This document shows, piece after piece, positions 1 to 13,700 of a stretch of DNA of 64,000 bases (the first letter of the stretch is position 1; each line of letters begins with the position of its first letter). Both the position numbers and the translations under genes were made by a program. Below the pieces are notes generated by a model. That model was not told where the DNA came from. It ran no database searches and was given only the letters and a program-made list of their open reading frames with translations. The DNA comes from Owenia fusiformis (Eukaryota; Annelida; Polychaeta; Sabellida; Oweniidae): assembly GCA_903813345.2 (NCBI GenBank), contig CAIIXF020000006.1, positions 35,562,436 to 35,626,435 on the forward strand, read 5' to 3'.

Positions 1-59
1 ATCATCAACCATCCTAAATTGTGTAGTTGAGAGAAACATATTCTCATAAAAATAATCGT

Positions 60-800
60 CACTTTTAGGCGACACAGGAAAAACTATCCAAGGAAATGTG
101 AAGGAACCACACGGTGAGCAGAATCATACCCTTAAACAGAATACACTTTTCGGGATGGAAAATTCAAAATGGCCACCTTAACATTTACCCAGACTGCCTA
201 AAAACTAATCAGATCTTAACTTTCCATAGAAACATCTCTAAAATTTTAGGATGAATCCATGAAACCTGTAAACAACCCTCAAGAGACACGTTTTAAGGTA
301 TTACTTCACAGTGTATCAGCTTTTTTCTACAATTCAGATTTTCCTGAAGTAAATCCTGGTAAAAGATATACTGATGTTGTATTACAAAATATGTGAAAAT
401 TGGAAAGATCGACCGTTTAGTTATTTCTAAAAAAAATGTTTTAATTTAACATTGCTCTCAATGGGAAATTCTTTTTTATTTTTTAAACAAGCCTTCACAG
501 ACACGTATTTAGGACGAAAAATCCAAAATGGCCGCCTTAACATTTATCCAGAATGCCGAAAAACTAATCAGTTCTAAACTTTCATAAGTAGAAACGTCCC
601 TGAGAAATTCAAATGAATCCCTCAAACGATTTGGCTGGAAACCTGTAGACAAGCCTTGACAGACAAGATTTTAGGACGGAAAATCCAAAATGGCTGCCTT
701 AACATTTCAAATGAATCCCTCAAGCTGGAAACCTGTAGACAAGATTATTCGGGACGCCCGCCCGCCCGCCTGGCAAACTGATTACAATATAGCACCTTAG
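60..800. repeat. Degenerate interspersed/tandem repeat
   Basis: Three diverged direct copies of a roughly 150-200 bp unit are seen. Each holds a core resembling AAAATGGCCGCCTTAACATT, followed by a CTAATCAG tract and a variant of GAAACCTGTAGACAAG. The block ends in a GC-rich CCCGCCCGCCCGCC tract. No coding frame runs through it. It looks like the end of an interspersed repeat; the family is not identified. Confidence 0.5.
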
Positions 801-1152
801 GGTGCAATAAAAACAAACACTTCTAACCGATAAATTTTGTGGGTAGATTTACTACGAAAAAAATCAAGCACAGCTCGAAAATCTTTCAAGGTAATCAGAA
901 AGCTAAGTCTTTGAATCGAATACGCACGAAATTAAAAATGAAATATTTTTGTTTTCCTCGAATTAATTTTTTTAAAACGTACATCAAACCTACATCATAG
1001 ATTTTGCTTCAAATCAGTTAATAGTTACACCGTACATCTCAAGTGCACGACGGTATATTTTGTCATTGTACGTTGTCAATGTTGCTGCGTGAATGTCAAA
1101 GCTTAAAAGAAGTCCGACCTTCCCAAAATAAAATAAAATGAAAAAAATAAAT

Positions 1153-1250
1153 AGGGAGCCAACGAATGTCGAACAGGGTTCTACTTCTAACTAAATTATA
1201 AGTACCTGTAACTACCAAACGCTCTACTTACTGAGCTATCATGGATGGCT
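1153..1250 (-). ncRNA. tRNA-like pseudogene or SINE head
   Basis: Read on the minus strand there is an A-box-like stretch (TAGCTCAGTAAGTAGAGCG). About 40 bases further on is a B-box-like stretch (GTTCGACATTC). The two proposed acceptor arms do not pair well and the B box carries mismatches. A functional tRNA is therefore unlikely; a tRNA-derived SINE or tRNA pseudogene fits better. Confidence 0.4.
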
Positions 1251-2113
1251 GGTCAATTACGTTTTTCTTGGTATATTTATTTACAGACTATTGATTAATA
1301 TAGAGTTTCATGGACCTAAATTCCTGTCACAGGAATCCAAGTCCGTCAGCTAGCAGGAAAATACGTCCGTAGTAATTTTTCATATATATTATAGCTTGGA
1401 ATATATGTCCGACTAGTTGACCAGTACCTCACACGACATTTTGCCCCAAACCTTAACGTGAAGTACTTGTTGACGTATATGTGTCACTGTGGGTAGCGCA
1501 CCAACCTTGACGTGCGTACAATTTTACATAATTTTACATCTACAAGGGTGTGTAATGCAAAATACAGATAACACTGTCGATTCCCTGACACCAAAGGGAA
1601 ACAACTAAAATGATAATTATCTGTGTATTACCCTTAGACGCAGGGGCATGACCAGAAGTGTTGACAAAACCTAAAAGAGGAAGGTAAAAATAAGGGTAGA
1701 CGACAGTTTCTCGAGAAAGACGAGAACATATTGTGCATGGTACAGAAAGCCAGTTGTCAATTTTATTAGGAATTCATACACGTACGTTTAAATTTATAGG
1801 GAGTTTAAGCTTGCACATGAAATCGAAACGCCAACCTATACATATGACCGATCGCCCATACAAATGCATCGCTTAAATATTTTCCGTTCACGTTAAGGTT
1901 GTGAAAAACATTGCATGCTTAAACTCCTTTTATTCATATTCACTTACTTCGGGTTTGCTTAGTTGGCCTTTCGCCTGTTACTCCTGATTTGGATTTCGCC
2001 TAAAATTAAAAAGCAGAATAAATGCTCAATTTACAACTGTTAACTCTTCTGCAACAACTATTGTATCATTCATTGAATTCAATAATATTTTCACATGGGA
2101 TGTAGCAACTAAT
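1251..2113. other. No gene recognised
   Basis: AT-rich sequence without a convincing open frame, splice-bounded exon or clear repeat structure. Confidence 0.4.
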
Positions 2114-3545
2114 TATTCCACTGTCGCTATTCGAAATATGTGGATGCGGTCATGTACATGTAATGTATCGTAGGTGCTCGCGTGCATTATAGGGAATGGT
2201 GTCATTGCAAAAATATAACAGCAAAATGAGCTTAGTGAGTTCAGAGTTCCTACTTAACATTGAGTCTTGATATATTGTATACATATCCAATATGTATAGT
2301 ATGACGTACAATATAGGTACAATATAGTTTCAGCTATTTACATTCCTGTAATAGAGAAGATATTTGAACAACATTTCGTAAACGTAAACATATATGTATA
2401 AAACAGATGCAAATATGTATCATTTGGATTCAGAACGGTAACAAATGGATGCTATCATAAATTGTACTTTTATCATGATGATTTTTTTACAGAATAACAA
2501 CTGGCCAGATTCCCTGCCTATCCGTTGCTTGGATAAACATTCCTCATTCAGTGAAGCAAATGACCACACCATTCCAAGACACCCTTATGAAAAAATGAGA
2601 ATTGATAGACTAGACATAAATCCATCAACCGGAAAATGCGATTACAGAAGAGAAAAACTATGGTTTTATCCCTTATACTGTGACCTTGAAAAATGGGTCC
2701 ATATCATGTAATGACGACGATGAAAACATTGAAATCAGGTACAACAATCAAGTGAATTCAGACCCAAAGACTCATCAACCAAATGTTTTACCCAAAGATC
2801 AAGTTCAAGAGTCATTAACATCCATTGACAGTGACGATGAGCAATCGACAGATGGACCATCCATAAATCTCGATGATTTTGTGAGCTCAGTTGAACGAGC
2901 CTACAGATTCCTTAAAACAAATAATTCAAATTCAAGAATACTTATATCGATTTACTATTTTGAAATAGTGATAAGTGGAATCTTTCTTTAGAAATATATG
3001 TAAAATACTAAAAAATACATAAATTCAAAATAATTAAATTATAACCGAGTTAGTCTGATAATTGAATCCAATAATAACGTCCACTGATCCACACGATACA
3101 TAATAATAAAATTGCTTTTTTAAAACGAATAGTTCATACCATAACCTCCAAAATATTATAAAACGTGTTGGATATGTATTTTACTTAACACAGACATATT
3201 TGGATATACGTGAAATAATTATATCACTTGATTTTTTTATTCTCCGTTATAGAGTAAGCCTATGGCAAATTATACATTCCTTCTCACAGCTGAGAGCGAG
3301 ATGATAAAACAGGTAAAGTGAACTCGTTTGAGTTATCTATTCACAGTTAAAAATCACAGAACATGTGTTTATAGGATAGCTCAGGTTTATTAAATCAATG
3401 AAGTATGATATCCACGGATGAGTAAATAGAGATCATTTAAACAAAAGTGCAAAATTCTTCCATTGAAAAGTACAGAGCCGGGTACTTACGATACATTACA
3501 TGTATATGACTGCATCCACATATTTCGACTAGCCACAGTGTATTC
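2114..3545. mobile_element. Inverted-repeat DNA transposon, 5-bp target duplication (copy 1)
   Basis: The element proper is 2119-3540 (1,422 bp), flanked by the direct 5-bp duplication TATTC at 2114-2118 and 3541-3545. The left end starts CACTGTCGCTATTCG. The right end, read inward, starts CACTGTGGCTAGTCG, and the two ends match imperfectly over about 55 bases. A second copy at 53809-56834 has the same ends and a different 5-bp duplication (TTTGG). Inside are two unassigned plus-strand open frames, 2445-2711 (88 codons) and 2680-2991 (103 codons, acidic). They are poorly kept in the other copy and show no recognisable transposase domain, so the element is probably non-autonomous. A CAC-starting heptamer with a 5-bp duplication is characteristic of Transib and RAG-like transposons; the superfamily call is inference. 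Confidence 0.8.
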
Positions 3546-3645
3546 AGTCAATAAAGATGCCATAATTATATGTTTCAATTCATTCTTCCCCAACTGTAAT
3601 TCATTACATTTTAATGATAGTGCAGAAGCTCCAAGATACACCTGC

Positions 3646-3835
3646 TCATAGTATTAAATCATGTTTTACATCGCATTCCATGCACATAATTGTCTCCAAT
3701 TTCGAACAGTCGTGTTCGCAGCACGATTTACCGATTGTTTGAAAGTGAAAATCAATGTCCAACGGGCCACAGTTCCACAGTCCTGGCTGGAGGACCCCGT
3801 GCATGGTCCCAACTCTAGCACCGATTGCCAAACTC
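3646..3835 (-). CDS. Cysteine-rich exon-like open frame
   Basis: The minus-strand frame is open for just over 60 codons and ends in TGA at 3646-3648. It contains a CGPLD segment and a cysteine pattern CCEHDC...MCMECDVKHD, which could be metal-binding. An acceptor-like TTTACTAAG lies just upstream of the frame. It sits downstream of the Roc-COR gene on the same strand and could be a further 3' exon. The incoming phase would have to be 2, while the plausible COR-exon donor gives phase 0, so a direct join is unsupported unless a weak alternative donor (ATG|GTACAA, near 6580) or an unseen exon is used. It could also be a fortuitous frame. Confidence 0.3.
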
Positions 3836-3841
3836 CTTAGT

Positions 3842-5679
3842 AAATTCTACTTAATGACTTATGCATATGCACAATTGACTATCACATTAGTGAGTGACTT
3901 CGCTATTATCTTTCAATGATCATTCTTTGAGGCATAGGGGAATAAATTAAAGCCAATTAATAGTTGATTGTTTATATTTGTATTTTGAAGTGAATATATT
4001 CATATATTTTATTATTTCTATTTGATTGTTTTGTTGTTAGACATGATATTTAGCTTTTTAAATGAGTAATGCTGACAGTCAATAAAGGTGCGAATCCAAA
4101 TACCTAATTTCAAGGTAAAATACGTAAGATACAATTTTAGTTTTGTTCTGTATATTGGAACCATATGGACGTCAATCTATTTAGAACCATACTGATCATC
4201 CTTACCAAAAAGATATAAGAATTTTGTTCTTTACAGACAAATTTTCCCTAATCACCAATTTTTTGATTACCGAATTCATTCTTTAGCCTATTTGTCTCAT
4301 GGTACTTCTTAGATGAATTTCTTTTGTAAGTCGTTTCAATTAGAAACTAGAAATCGGCAACTCCAAGGAGTAGCAAATCCCAACGAATACTATATTCATG
4401 AATCTGTATCTGTCACAATATGATATTCACCATCTACTCTACGCTTGGTTAAATCATTGGCTGAATTAAAATACGTACATTAGAGATGTCAGAATTTCCA
4501 CTGATTTAAGCATTTTGGTGATCAACTAAAGGCAAAAGTCATGAAAACAATACAATATTTGAGATCTGATATGGGGTCGGGCGTCACTAAGAAAGTAAGA
4601 CACTTTTTGAAAAGGATTTTCTCAGCGATTGATCAACTAAATTCATTAAAAATTTGTACAAAGTAGCCCAAGAGTATTCATAGAAAGTTATAAAAATATA
4701 AAAGAAATCAAGTAATTATTATGTGAGAAGTAAGGAATTCAAGCTAGCATGTCAAAAGATCCCATATACCAGAGTGACGCAATGATAACTTCATAGCGTT
4801 TGTACTACACGATGGGAAGCAATTCGACAAGTAATTTCTCAGCAATAGAAAAGCCAAATTCTTTAAAAACTTTACTAAAGATATTTTAGGGTATTTCTAA
4901 GTAGTGCTCTGAATATGTAAGGGATTGGTTACATATTATGAGAGTATTCTTGAATTAGACAATATGTCAAAATAACCAATATCAATGTAAAAGTCACTTG
5001 TTAATCGAATTCCAAGCAAAATATTTTCAGTATTTATTCGAACTATATTACCTCTTATGAATTTTGAGAATGAATGGATTTGGGATATTTGGGAATGAAA
5101 CAAATTAATTAGACATGGCGCCCAAACAAGCTATTTTGACTGATTGACAAATGCTATCACCTGATAGAAACACTTTGAAGGTCTCATCACAGAGCTCTAG
5201 TAAAGGATTCCTTGACATGCTGTTTTAAATTCCTTAAAGTACTTCCATTACACATATATATATATGATCTTTTTTATATTTTTAAAACTTACTGAGTACA
5301 CATATTCATTGAAATACAATACAATACAATACAATACAATACAATACTTGACATAAGGTGGCTCACTTTTTGGGACAACAAATATTAAGTATCATGTAAC
5401 CATACTTTGAAGAGATCTCTAAGTAATAGCGCTTTTCTGCTTGAGGCAGCCAGTTTAAATTTTCTGAGACACGAATTAGAACAACAATACCGTAATTGTG
5501 ATCTACTCTAAAATTACATCAATTTGAGTATAGTATATAATACTTTGAAGAGATCGGAAAATTATTGCGAAATCCCACATTGGGCGACCATTTTGAATTA
5601 TTGGAGGCCCGGATCAGAAAAACAATCGATTCTAAATTGCTTTTCATTTGAGTTTAATAAAACTATCCTTCAGAAAGCG
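3842..5679. other. Region without recognised gene
   Basis: AT-rich sequence with only short open frames. The one clear feature is a pentanucleotide microsatellite near 5313-5347. Confidence 0.4.
5313..5347. repeat. (AATAC)n microsatellite
   Basis: About seven consecutive AATAC units, directly readable. Confidence 0.85.
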
Positions 5680-6530
5680 CAAATTCCTGTTTTCCGACCC
5701 CCCAGACATGGTCCCTGTGGGTAAGGCGAAATAGATAGATGTTGTGAATATACTACCAAAATTTCAAATAAAAATATTTATCGTATGATCTGTAAAGTGA
5801 AGCCTTCTGATTGGTCAGATCGTGTGCTGTGCCAATCTGTATTGCTACTGATTGTCCACATTGATCATCTCCGTCGCAATACAGAAAATATTGGTACGGA
5901 GGGGACATTCTTAACTAGCAATACATAGGATCACATGATAAAAACGTTATTCGGATGATTTTTCGATATTCTGTACTTGCACTCGATTTCGTCTCGTTCC
6001 AATGCGCAAATTCCTGTTTTCCCGACCCCCCCCCAGACATGGTCCCTGTTGGTAAGGCGAAATAGATAGATGTTGTGAATATACCACCAAAATTTCAAAT
6101 AAAAATATTTATCGTATGATCTGTAAAGTGAAGCCTTATGATTGGTCAGATCGTGTGCTGTGCCAATCTGTATTGCTACTGAGATTGTCCACATTGATAA
6201 TCTCCGTCGCAATACAAAAAATATTGGTACGGAGGGGACATTCTTAGTAGCAATACATAGGATCACATGATAAAAACGTTATTCGGATGATTTTTCGATA
6301 TTCTGTATTGGCATTCGACTTCGTTTCGTTCCAATACGGAATATCTCGAGCAGATTATATCCTGTATTGCACTTCAAATCATTCAATAACTTATATTATT
6401 ACTTGGTTTAAAATGAAAAACGTATTGGCACTCGACTTCGTCTCGTTCCAATACAGAATTTTTCGAACGGAATATATCCTGTATTGCACTTTAAATCATT
6501 CAATAACTTATAATACCATCACAGAGCTAA
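5676..6530. repeat. Tandem duplications of about 325 and 130 bp
   Basis: A unit starting GCGCAAATTCCTGTTTTC is repeated nearly identically at about 5677-6001 and 6004-6300. Each copy carries AGACATGGTCCCTGT and a later CCTTATGATTGGTCAGATCG-type stretch. It is followed by two copies of a shorter unit containing GGCACTCGACTTCGTCTCG and CCTGTATTGCACTT, at about 6300-6400 and 6420-6515. Open frames in this stretch follow the repeat and are not taken as genes. Confidence 0.7.
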
Positions 6531-6564
6531 AACAATATATTATATAATGCAAAAATATGCCTAC

Positions 6565-7770
6565 CGTGCTTGAAGTGTTGTACCATAGTTTATATTGGTC
6601 CAGTTTTATCGAATGGTGGTGAGATATACATAGTTTGTGACCACGATTAAGATCCTTTTCTGAAATAGGCACTAAAGTTCGCTTTTCCTCTTCCACATTC
6701 GGACATATGCACCTTACAGATATCTCATGGTCGACATTTGGACAATAGTTCTTTATGGTTGTCCTCAGCATTTCCTCGATGTCCTCACGGATTTTGATGC
6801 ACATAAGGTTGTCCCCCCGATCCGTTCTTTCTTCCAATGTTTGATAGATTTTCATCTCTAGGTGATTGTCTTCAGCTAAAAGTGTTAATACACAACAGCC
6901 ATCACCAACTTCAAACCTAGCGTAATCAAAGAACGCATTGCCATATAAAGGCCATATATTTTTCAGGCAGATTTTGGCGACTACCCTGTGAAATAGCCCT
7001 CTGGGGAAAAAGGTGAATTTGTAGAAAAGCGTGCCACCAACTTGTTGTTGGTCTTTAATGAAGTCACTGGGCTCTGGTTTGGGAAGTAGACAAGGAACAA
7101 AGAACTGTCGTTTCCCCTGAGTAATTTCCTGGTTATTTCCAAATGAACAGATCAAGTCAAAACGTTGCATAAGTTCTATCATTATGTCGCTATGAATCGA
7201 TATATCAGGGTATAGCTCCTTCCAGACAGTTTGAATAAATTCTTCGTGAAGTACACCGTCTTTATCCAGCCTCTCCCAGACAGTGCTATCACATTTGTTC
7301 CGTCCACTCGGGACTCTGTGGAACTCTGGCACTGTTATTATACTCTTAAATACATCGATGAGCCACTGAGGATCAAGAATCACTAGATCACAGAGGTTGT
7401 TTTCATTGAAGAAAATCATGTCTCCGACTGAGTGATAGAATTCAAGGCAAGCTGTGACAGATGCCTGGTCCATTCCTTCTCTCAAACCAATCGCTTTGAC
7501 TTCTTCAAACTTAAGAAAGCACACTGGCTCTCGAACTTTTAATCCACGAAGATTTTTCTCAAGAAGCAACCATTTAATAGGTACCTCCTGCCCCCAGAAT
7601 CCTTGAGCTTCTGCTAGTTGAACGATTGTCTTCTTTAGTTCGTCCAACTCATGGTCGTCATCGGATTTGTTATCAACTGCAATGTATCGTGTGTGAACAT
7701 GATGAAAGTATACTTTGCCATGGAGGTAAGTTTCTATCTTGTGAAAATAGTCGTTTATATACTTGTCAGT
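6565..7770 (-). CDS. COR-domain exon of the Roc-COR gene
   Basis: A 402-codon exon begins after the acceptor ATTTCAG at 7771-7777 and opens in phase 0 with TDKYINDYFHKIE. It covers the end of Roc and the COR domain. COR-type stretches include KKTIVQLAEAQGFWGQEVP, CLEFYHSVGDMIFF, VILDPQWLIDVFKSI and FFVPCLLP. The frame stays open past a possible donor (ACG|GTAGGC at 6564/6565) to TAA near 6508. The gene may therefore end there or splice on. The uninterrupted frame indicates selection until recently. Confidence 0.85.
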
Positions 7771-10700
7771 CTGAAATGAAATTTAAACTACAGATGATAG
7801 TGTCGCAATTTTACGGTCATATTGAATTTCACAGCGCGTTGAGTTTCCATTACCCCAAAATATTATCTTCGTTTTGTTCGCACATGGATTTACAACTATA
7901 AATGGTTCCTGCAAATTAAATTGAAATACATTTAAATAGTATCTGACACGGCTTTTAAATGTGAGAAACTATACTTTTTTTATGAAAAAGTTGTTATAGT
8001 TTGGATTATTGGAATTTTGAACGTTATAACAGCAAAAGATTATGATTGTTCTACACTCAGTATGATATATGGAGTAAATCTTCCAGTATTCAAGAATTTT
8101 ACTACCAGTTTACATACCTGTCTGGTTTTCTTAAGTCGTAGCATATTTAGAAAACGTCGGGACCAAGACTAGAACATAAACCAAAGTGGTTTAAAGCTAG
8201 AGTTAGAGTAACAAGGGGTGACAAATTTGATAGCAACATTTACACTTGATCTACCAATATCATTCTTTCCAATACTCTTGTTTCTTTTGTACTCTACTCT
8301 TCTATTATGCATTCGGGCGATTGAAGAGATTTTTGAAAATAATGTATAATGAAAAAAATCTCTAAAAAATATCTCCCAAAAGATCCATAATATTTTCATA
8401 CATACATTTAGAGGAACTAACACAAACTTTTTGAGTACTAGATATAAAAAAGAGAAGTGTAACACAAAAGAAATGAATAAGCTATATGTTTCTTATACTA
8501 CCTTCAAACATTTTGTGGGGCCTTACCACATTATGAGCATCTTTATGTGTCCCGACTATGATGACAGGGGGGCTCAGTGATTGGGTTTCAGGAGATGACT
8601 TCCCAGCATGAGTGTGGATTGAATTCAACCAGTAATCAAGGTAGTCTTAAAAAGTAAAATGAGGGGATGTGGAAACTCAGAAGAAAGAATATCGTCCATA
8701 ATCATCTAAAATAGTACTGGAGTTTATCGCTATCTATATATCGCTAACAGTATTTATTTAAATGGGGTGCGTGTTTAAAAACCTTTTTATTAAGGTGCAT
8801 TTGTGTACTTTTCAAGTGCTTATAACGACTAGTTGACGAAACACTCGAGAAAATGATTCCTATGCATAATAACAATTGCCTAAAACAGCTGAAGTGTACG
8901 TAGTGATTATCCATCAACAATATAGAAATTGCATTTCATATTGTACGAATAGCGACAAGAAAAGGTAAACGTTAACATATCAATACCGTTAGGTACTGAT
9001 ATTTTTCATTATCATATCACTGTCATCTTCCTCACTCTCTGATTGGTCAATGTGCAATACATGACTGAAATTTAAAAGGGACATTCAACTGCTGCACATA
9101 ACATATCATAGAACATGTCATAACTCAATATGAGTTATGACATTCATATTCACTGAACGATCAGTTAATTTAATCAGTATTATATGCATGTACCTACCTT
9201 TGACCTTCTCCGGGGCGGCAGTATCACGTTTTGGTCCACGGCGTGATTGTCTAATTGTATCAACTTTGTCATCCAGGTCCTTAGTTAGGTCTACAACCAA
9301 CAGATAGATGGCTCTGTCCGTTAAGAACGTTTGGTGCGTTGTGTAGAAGACGTGCTGTCCACCAAAGTCCCAAAAGGATAATTTCAGCTGATTTTCCTCC
9401 TGGGATGTGAAAGTATAGAAATAATAGGAATGAAAATGGCCATCGTACATTACAGTTAACGAAGTGGAAGCAAGTGAGGTTTACATTCAAGCAATGATTA
9501 TTTTTCAATAATTAAGTTACAAAAAGTAATTGAAATTAAGCTTGATTCATGAGGTCATTCGAACTCACCCGATTTTTACCATCTTCTAAACTTAAGAACT
9601 TGCTTTTTATTGTATCTGGTATGCGATCTGGAGGAATAGTACAAGTAGCACCTGCACTGCTATCTCTAACACGTTCCCCTAAAATATAACAAAATATGCA
9701 ACAAGAAGTATTCACCTGATGTTATGTACACATTAACTCTAAAAGTTATGTTATATACTCAGGGACCCAAGTTCTGAGAAACAGCTAGAAAGTGAAAATG
9801 GATATTGGAGAGTATTACGCGAGATTTTTTCAGTTCTTGTTGGAAAATAAGTTACTTTTATGATGTGGGGTGATATCTAGAGTTTGAGACTTGCGAAAAT
9901 AAGATATCTTCATCTTTATACCCCCCGCCCTATAATTTTAGGGGGGTCAGAAGAAAATAGACTTTAATTCATAACTTTGGAAGTATATGAGATACAAACT
10001 TAATTTTTTCACCAACATTTATGAAATAACATCAGTAATGAAGAAAAAATATTTTGAATGAAAAAAAGCTAATTTGCATAATTTAACCCTTAAACTGCCA
10101 TAAAAACTAGTAAATGACGAAATGATGTTATATCACATTTACTGTTATTGCCTTCATATGAAGTTATAACTTATGAAATAATTCCTAAAAATGCATCTAT
10201 ATATGTATAATGATTGTGCATAATATTAGAAGTGTATCTTACATAAAGACTGTGAAAAAAATTCTCCCCCTATCCAGATTTTTGAGGGGAGGGGGTCAAA
10301 TAAAAATGGACTTTAATTCATAATTTTAAAAGTATATGAGGAACAAACTTAATTTTTTCACCAAAGTTTATGTAATAACATCAGTAATTCAGAAAAAATA
10401 TTTTTGATACGCAAATAAGCTAATTTGCATAATTTAACCCTTATACAGTCATTAAAAGTGTTAAATGACGATGCGATAAAATACGACATTTACTCTAATT
10501 GACCTCTCATGAAGTTTTAACAAATAAAGTAATTCCTAAAAATGCATCTATATATGTATAACAGATGTGCAAAATATTAAAAGTGTATCTTACATAACGA
10601 CGCTGAAAAAATTGTCCCCCTACCCAGATATTTGAGAGGGGTCAAATGGAAATGGACTTTAATTCATAACTTTGGAAGTATATGAGGTACAAACTTAATT

Positions 10701-13700
10701 CTTTCACCAAAATTTATGTTATAACTTCAGTAATTCGGAAGAAATATCTTGATATGAAAATAAGCTAATTTGCATAATTAACCCTTATACAGTCATAAAA
10801 AACGTTAAATGACAAAGTGATGAAATACGAAATTTACTTCAATTGACTTCTATGAAGTTATAACTTGTGAAATAATTCCTAGAAATACATTTACAACGGG
10901 TATGCACAATATAAAAAGGGTATTGTATATAATGAGTGTGAAAAAATCTCACACCCTACCCTAATATTTTAGGGTTGGGGGAAGTTAAAAGAAAATAATA
11001 AACTTTGATTCATAACTTTTAAATCGTATAAGAAAGAGCTTATACATGTATTTCTTCGCCAGAATATTGAGAAATCACATCAAGAATGAAACAAATATTA
11101 CATGGAAACAATATTATACTAGTAGTAGTAGTAAATTTATTAATTAAAGTCTAACACAGTCATTTAGGCAAACAGACTTAATCGTTCATTTTCAAACATA
11201 TGACATTCTACTTTAAAGTGAGTTTCTGTCTCCATAGACTGTCCACATAGGCACGATCTCTGGTCTATGGGAGTTGCGTTATTATTTCAATATAAAAACA
11301 AACTATCATTGGATGTATTACACTTGTTTGCAGCATCCAAAATGATATTAGAGCATTACCACTAACTATGGATGCATTTTTGGTTTATAACAATTATACA
11401 TTTCAATGAATGCTGACAAACCACTTTTTGAGATTCCAGAGCCAGGGAATGAATTTGGATGTCAAGTGGTTCATATTACTCTTGAGACCATTAAAATGAC
11501 CAAAAAAAACGAAACTTGATATAACAAAAATCCCAAAGTCATTTTGCACATGCAAACGATACAAGGACAAAGCAATATGTTAAACCACTTGCTCATGTGC
11601 CACTGCAGGTACAGAATGTTTTGCTGCATGTTCATGCGGCTCAAAGGAAAGTGAGGGTGGACGGGAATAAGTGGATTAACCCAAACATATATGATGACAT
11701 TTTCACTGCATCAGGTACCTACAACCTAGAATATGACACCAGTCCCCACAGTGACTCTGAATATGGTTCAATAAACTTTAGAATTGTTATGGTTACCTTT
11801 TTAAGGGTTATTCTGAAACATTGCAAGTTCAATTAAACTCAATTTATTCATACATTTAATCATTATGTGTACACATATTATTGACAATAGGTGGCACCAC
11901 AGGTGATTCTTAAATACCCGTACATATAGTAGTTAAATCATGAAGTATATCATTATGTTGTCAAAGAATCAAACCGGAATGTAATCACAAAAGTTAGATT
12001 ATAATAAATAAAGGTATGGGGGATCCATGATGCTCGTTTCATTTGAAGCCAAGAAGGTGCCATATGCCATGGGGAAATTTTATGAATGTGTAGCTTCATA
12101 ATTATTATTTAAAGATACCAGGCTACCGCATTGACGCAAATAATCGTTAAAAGTGTGATTCTTATAAAATATTAGTTATTATTTTACCTTCCCCAAGGTT
12201 GGTATGGTCAGAATTATTATTTTAGATCTTAAGTAGTTTGGAGCAGCCCCCAGGTTGGCCCATGTACTCCCTTGAGAGCCTTCCCTTCTTACTGAAGAAA
12301 CAAGAAATGATATAGTCAACTAATGATTAATAAGCTAAGAGAATATGCTTCTTCAGTTTTGATTTAAGAAAAGAAATGGAATTTGACTTTTTTATTTCTT
12401 CTGGGAGATTGTTCCATATGGAGTAACCACTAAAGGCTATTGTTTTTTGCCATAATTTTCAATTTTGCTTTAGGAAGGGTTGAGTTTGATTTGCCTCTAG
12501 CATTATATCTATGAAAATCTCCATGGGCATTGAAATAGTTGGGAAAAATAGCTTCATAATTGTTGATATCATTTTTCCATTTAAATGCTAGTATTAAGAA
12601 AGGATATATTGTCAAAGTCCTTACTTCATGTGAAGTCAATTTCAGTATAGAACCACTTTCTCATGACTGTTTGAAGCTTAAATTATGCAAATTAGTTGAC
12701 ATATAGTATTGTCCCCATGTAATATTCGTTTCATTATTGATGTGATTTCTCAATTTTCAGCGAAGAAATATAAGCTCTTTCTTAAATTATTTCAAAGTTA
12801 TGAGTTAAAGTCTATTATTTTCTTTAACCCCCCCCCCCCCGAGCCCTCAAAATTATTAAGGTAGGGTGTAAGATTCTTTTCACACTCGTTATATAAAATA
12901 ACCTCTTTATATTGTGCATATCTGTTATAAATTTTTTCTCGAAGTTATAACTTCATAAGAAGTCAATTAAAGTAAATGCCATATTTTATCACTTCGTCAT
13001 TTAACGGTTTTTATTACTTTATAAGGGTTAAATTATGCAAATTAGCTTATTTGCATATCAAAAAAAATTTTTCTGAATTACTGATGATATAACATAAATA
13101 TTGGTAAAAAATTAAGTTTGTACCTCATATACTTCCAAAGTAATAAATTAAAGTCCATTTTCATTTTGACCCCCCCCCCTCAAATATCTGGGTAGGGGGA
13201 GAATTTTTTTTACAGCCGTTATGTAAGATACACTTTAAATATTTTGCACATCTGTTATACATATATAAATGCAACTATATGAATTATTTCATAAGTTATA
13301 ACTTCATGAGAGGTCGATTAAAATAAATGTCGTATTTTATCGTTTTGTCATTTAACGGTTTTTATGACTGTATAAGGGTTAAATTATGCAAATTAGCTTA
13401 TTTGCATATCAAAAATGTTTTTTCTTAGTTACTGATGTTATTACATAAATTTTGTTGAACAAATAGGTTTATACCTCATATACTTCCAAAGTTATAAATT
13501 AAACTCCATTTTCAGTTGACCCCCCTGAAATATCTGGGTAGGGGGAGAAATTTTTTCACAATCTATATATAAGATGCACTTTTAATATTTTTCACATCTA
13601 TTATACATAAATAGATGCATTTTTAGGAATTATTTCAACAGTTATAACTTCATATGAAGGTAATTACAGTAAATGTCGTATATTATCATTTTGTCATTTA

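Noticed and set aside
5931-6266. 111-codon minus frame
   Set aside because: Lies in the 325-bp tandem duplication and translates repeat sequence.
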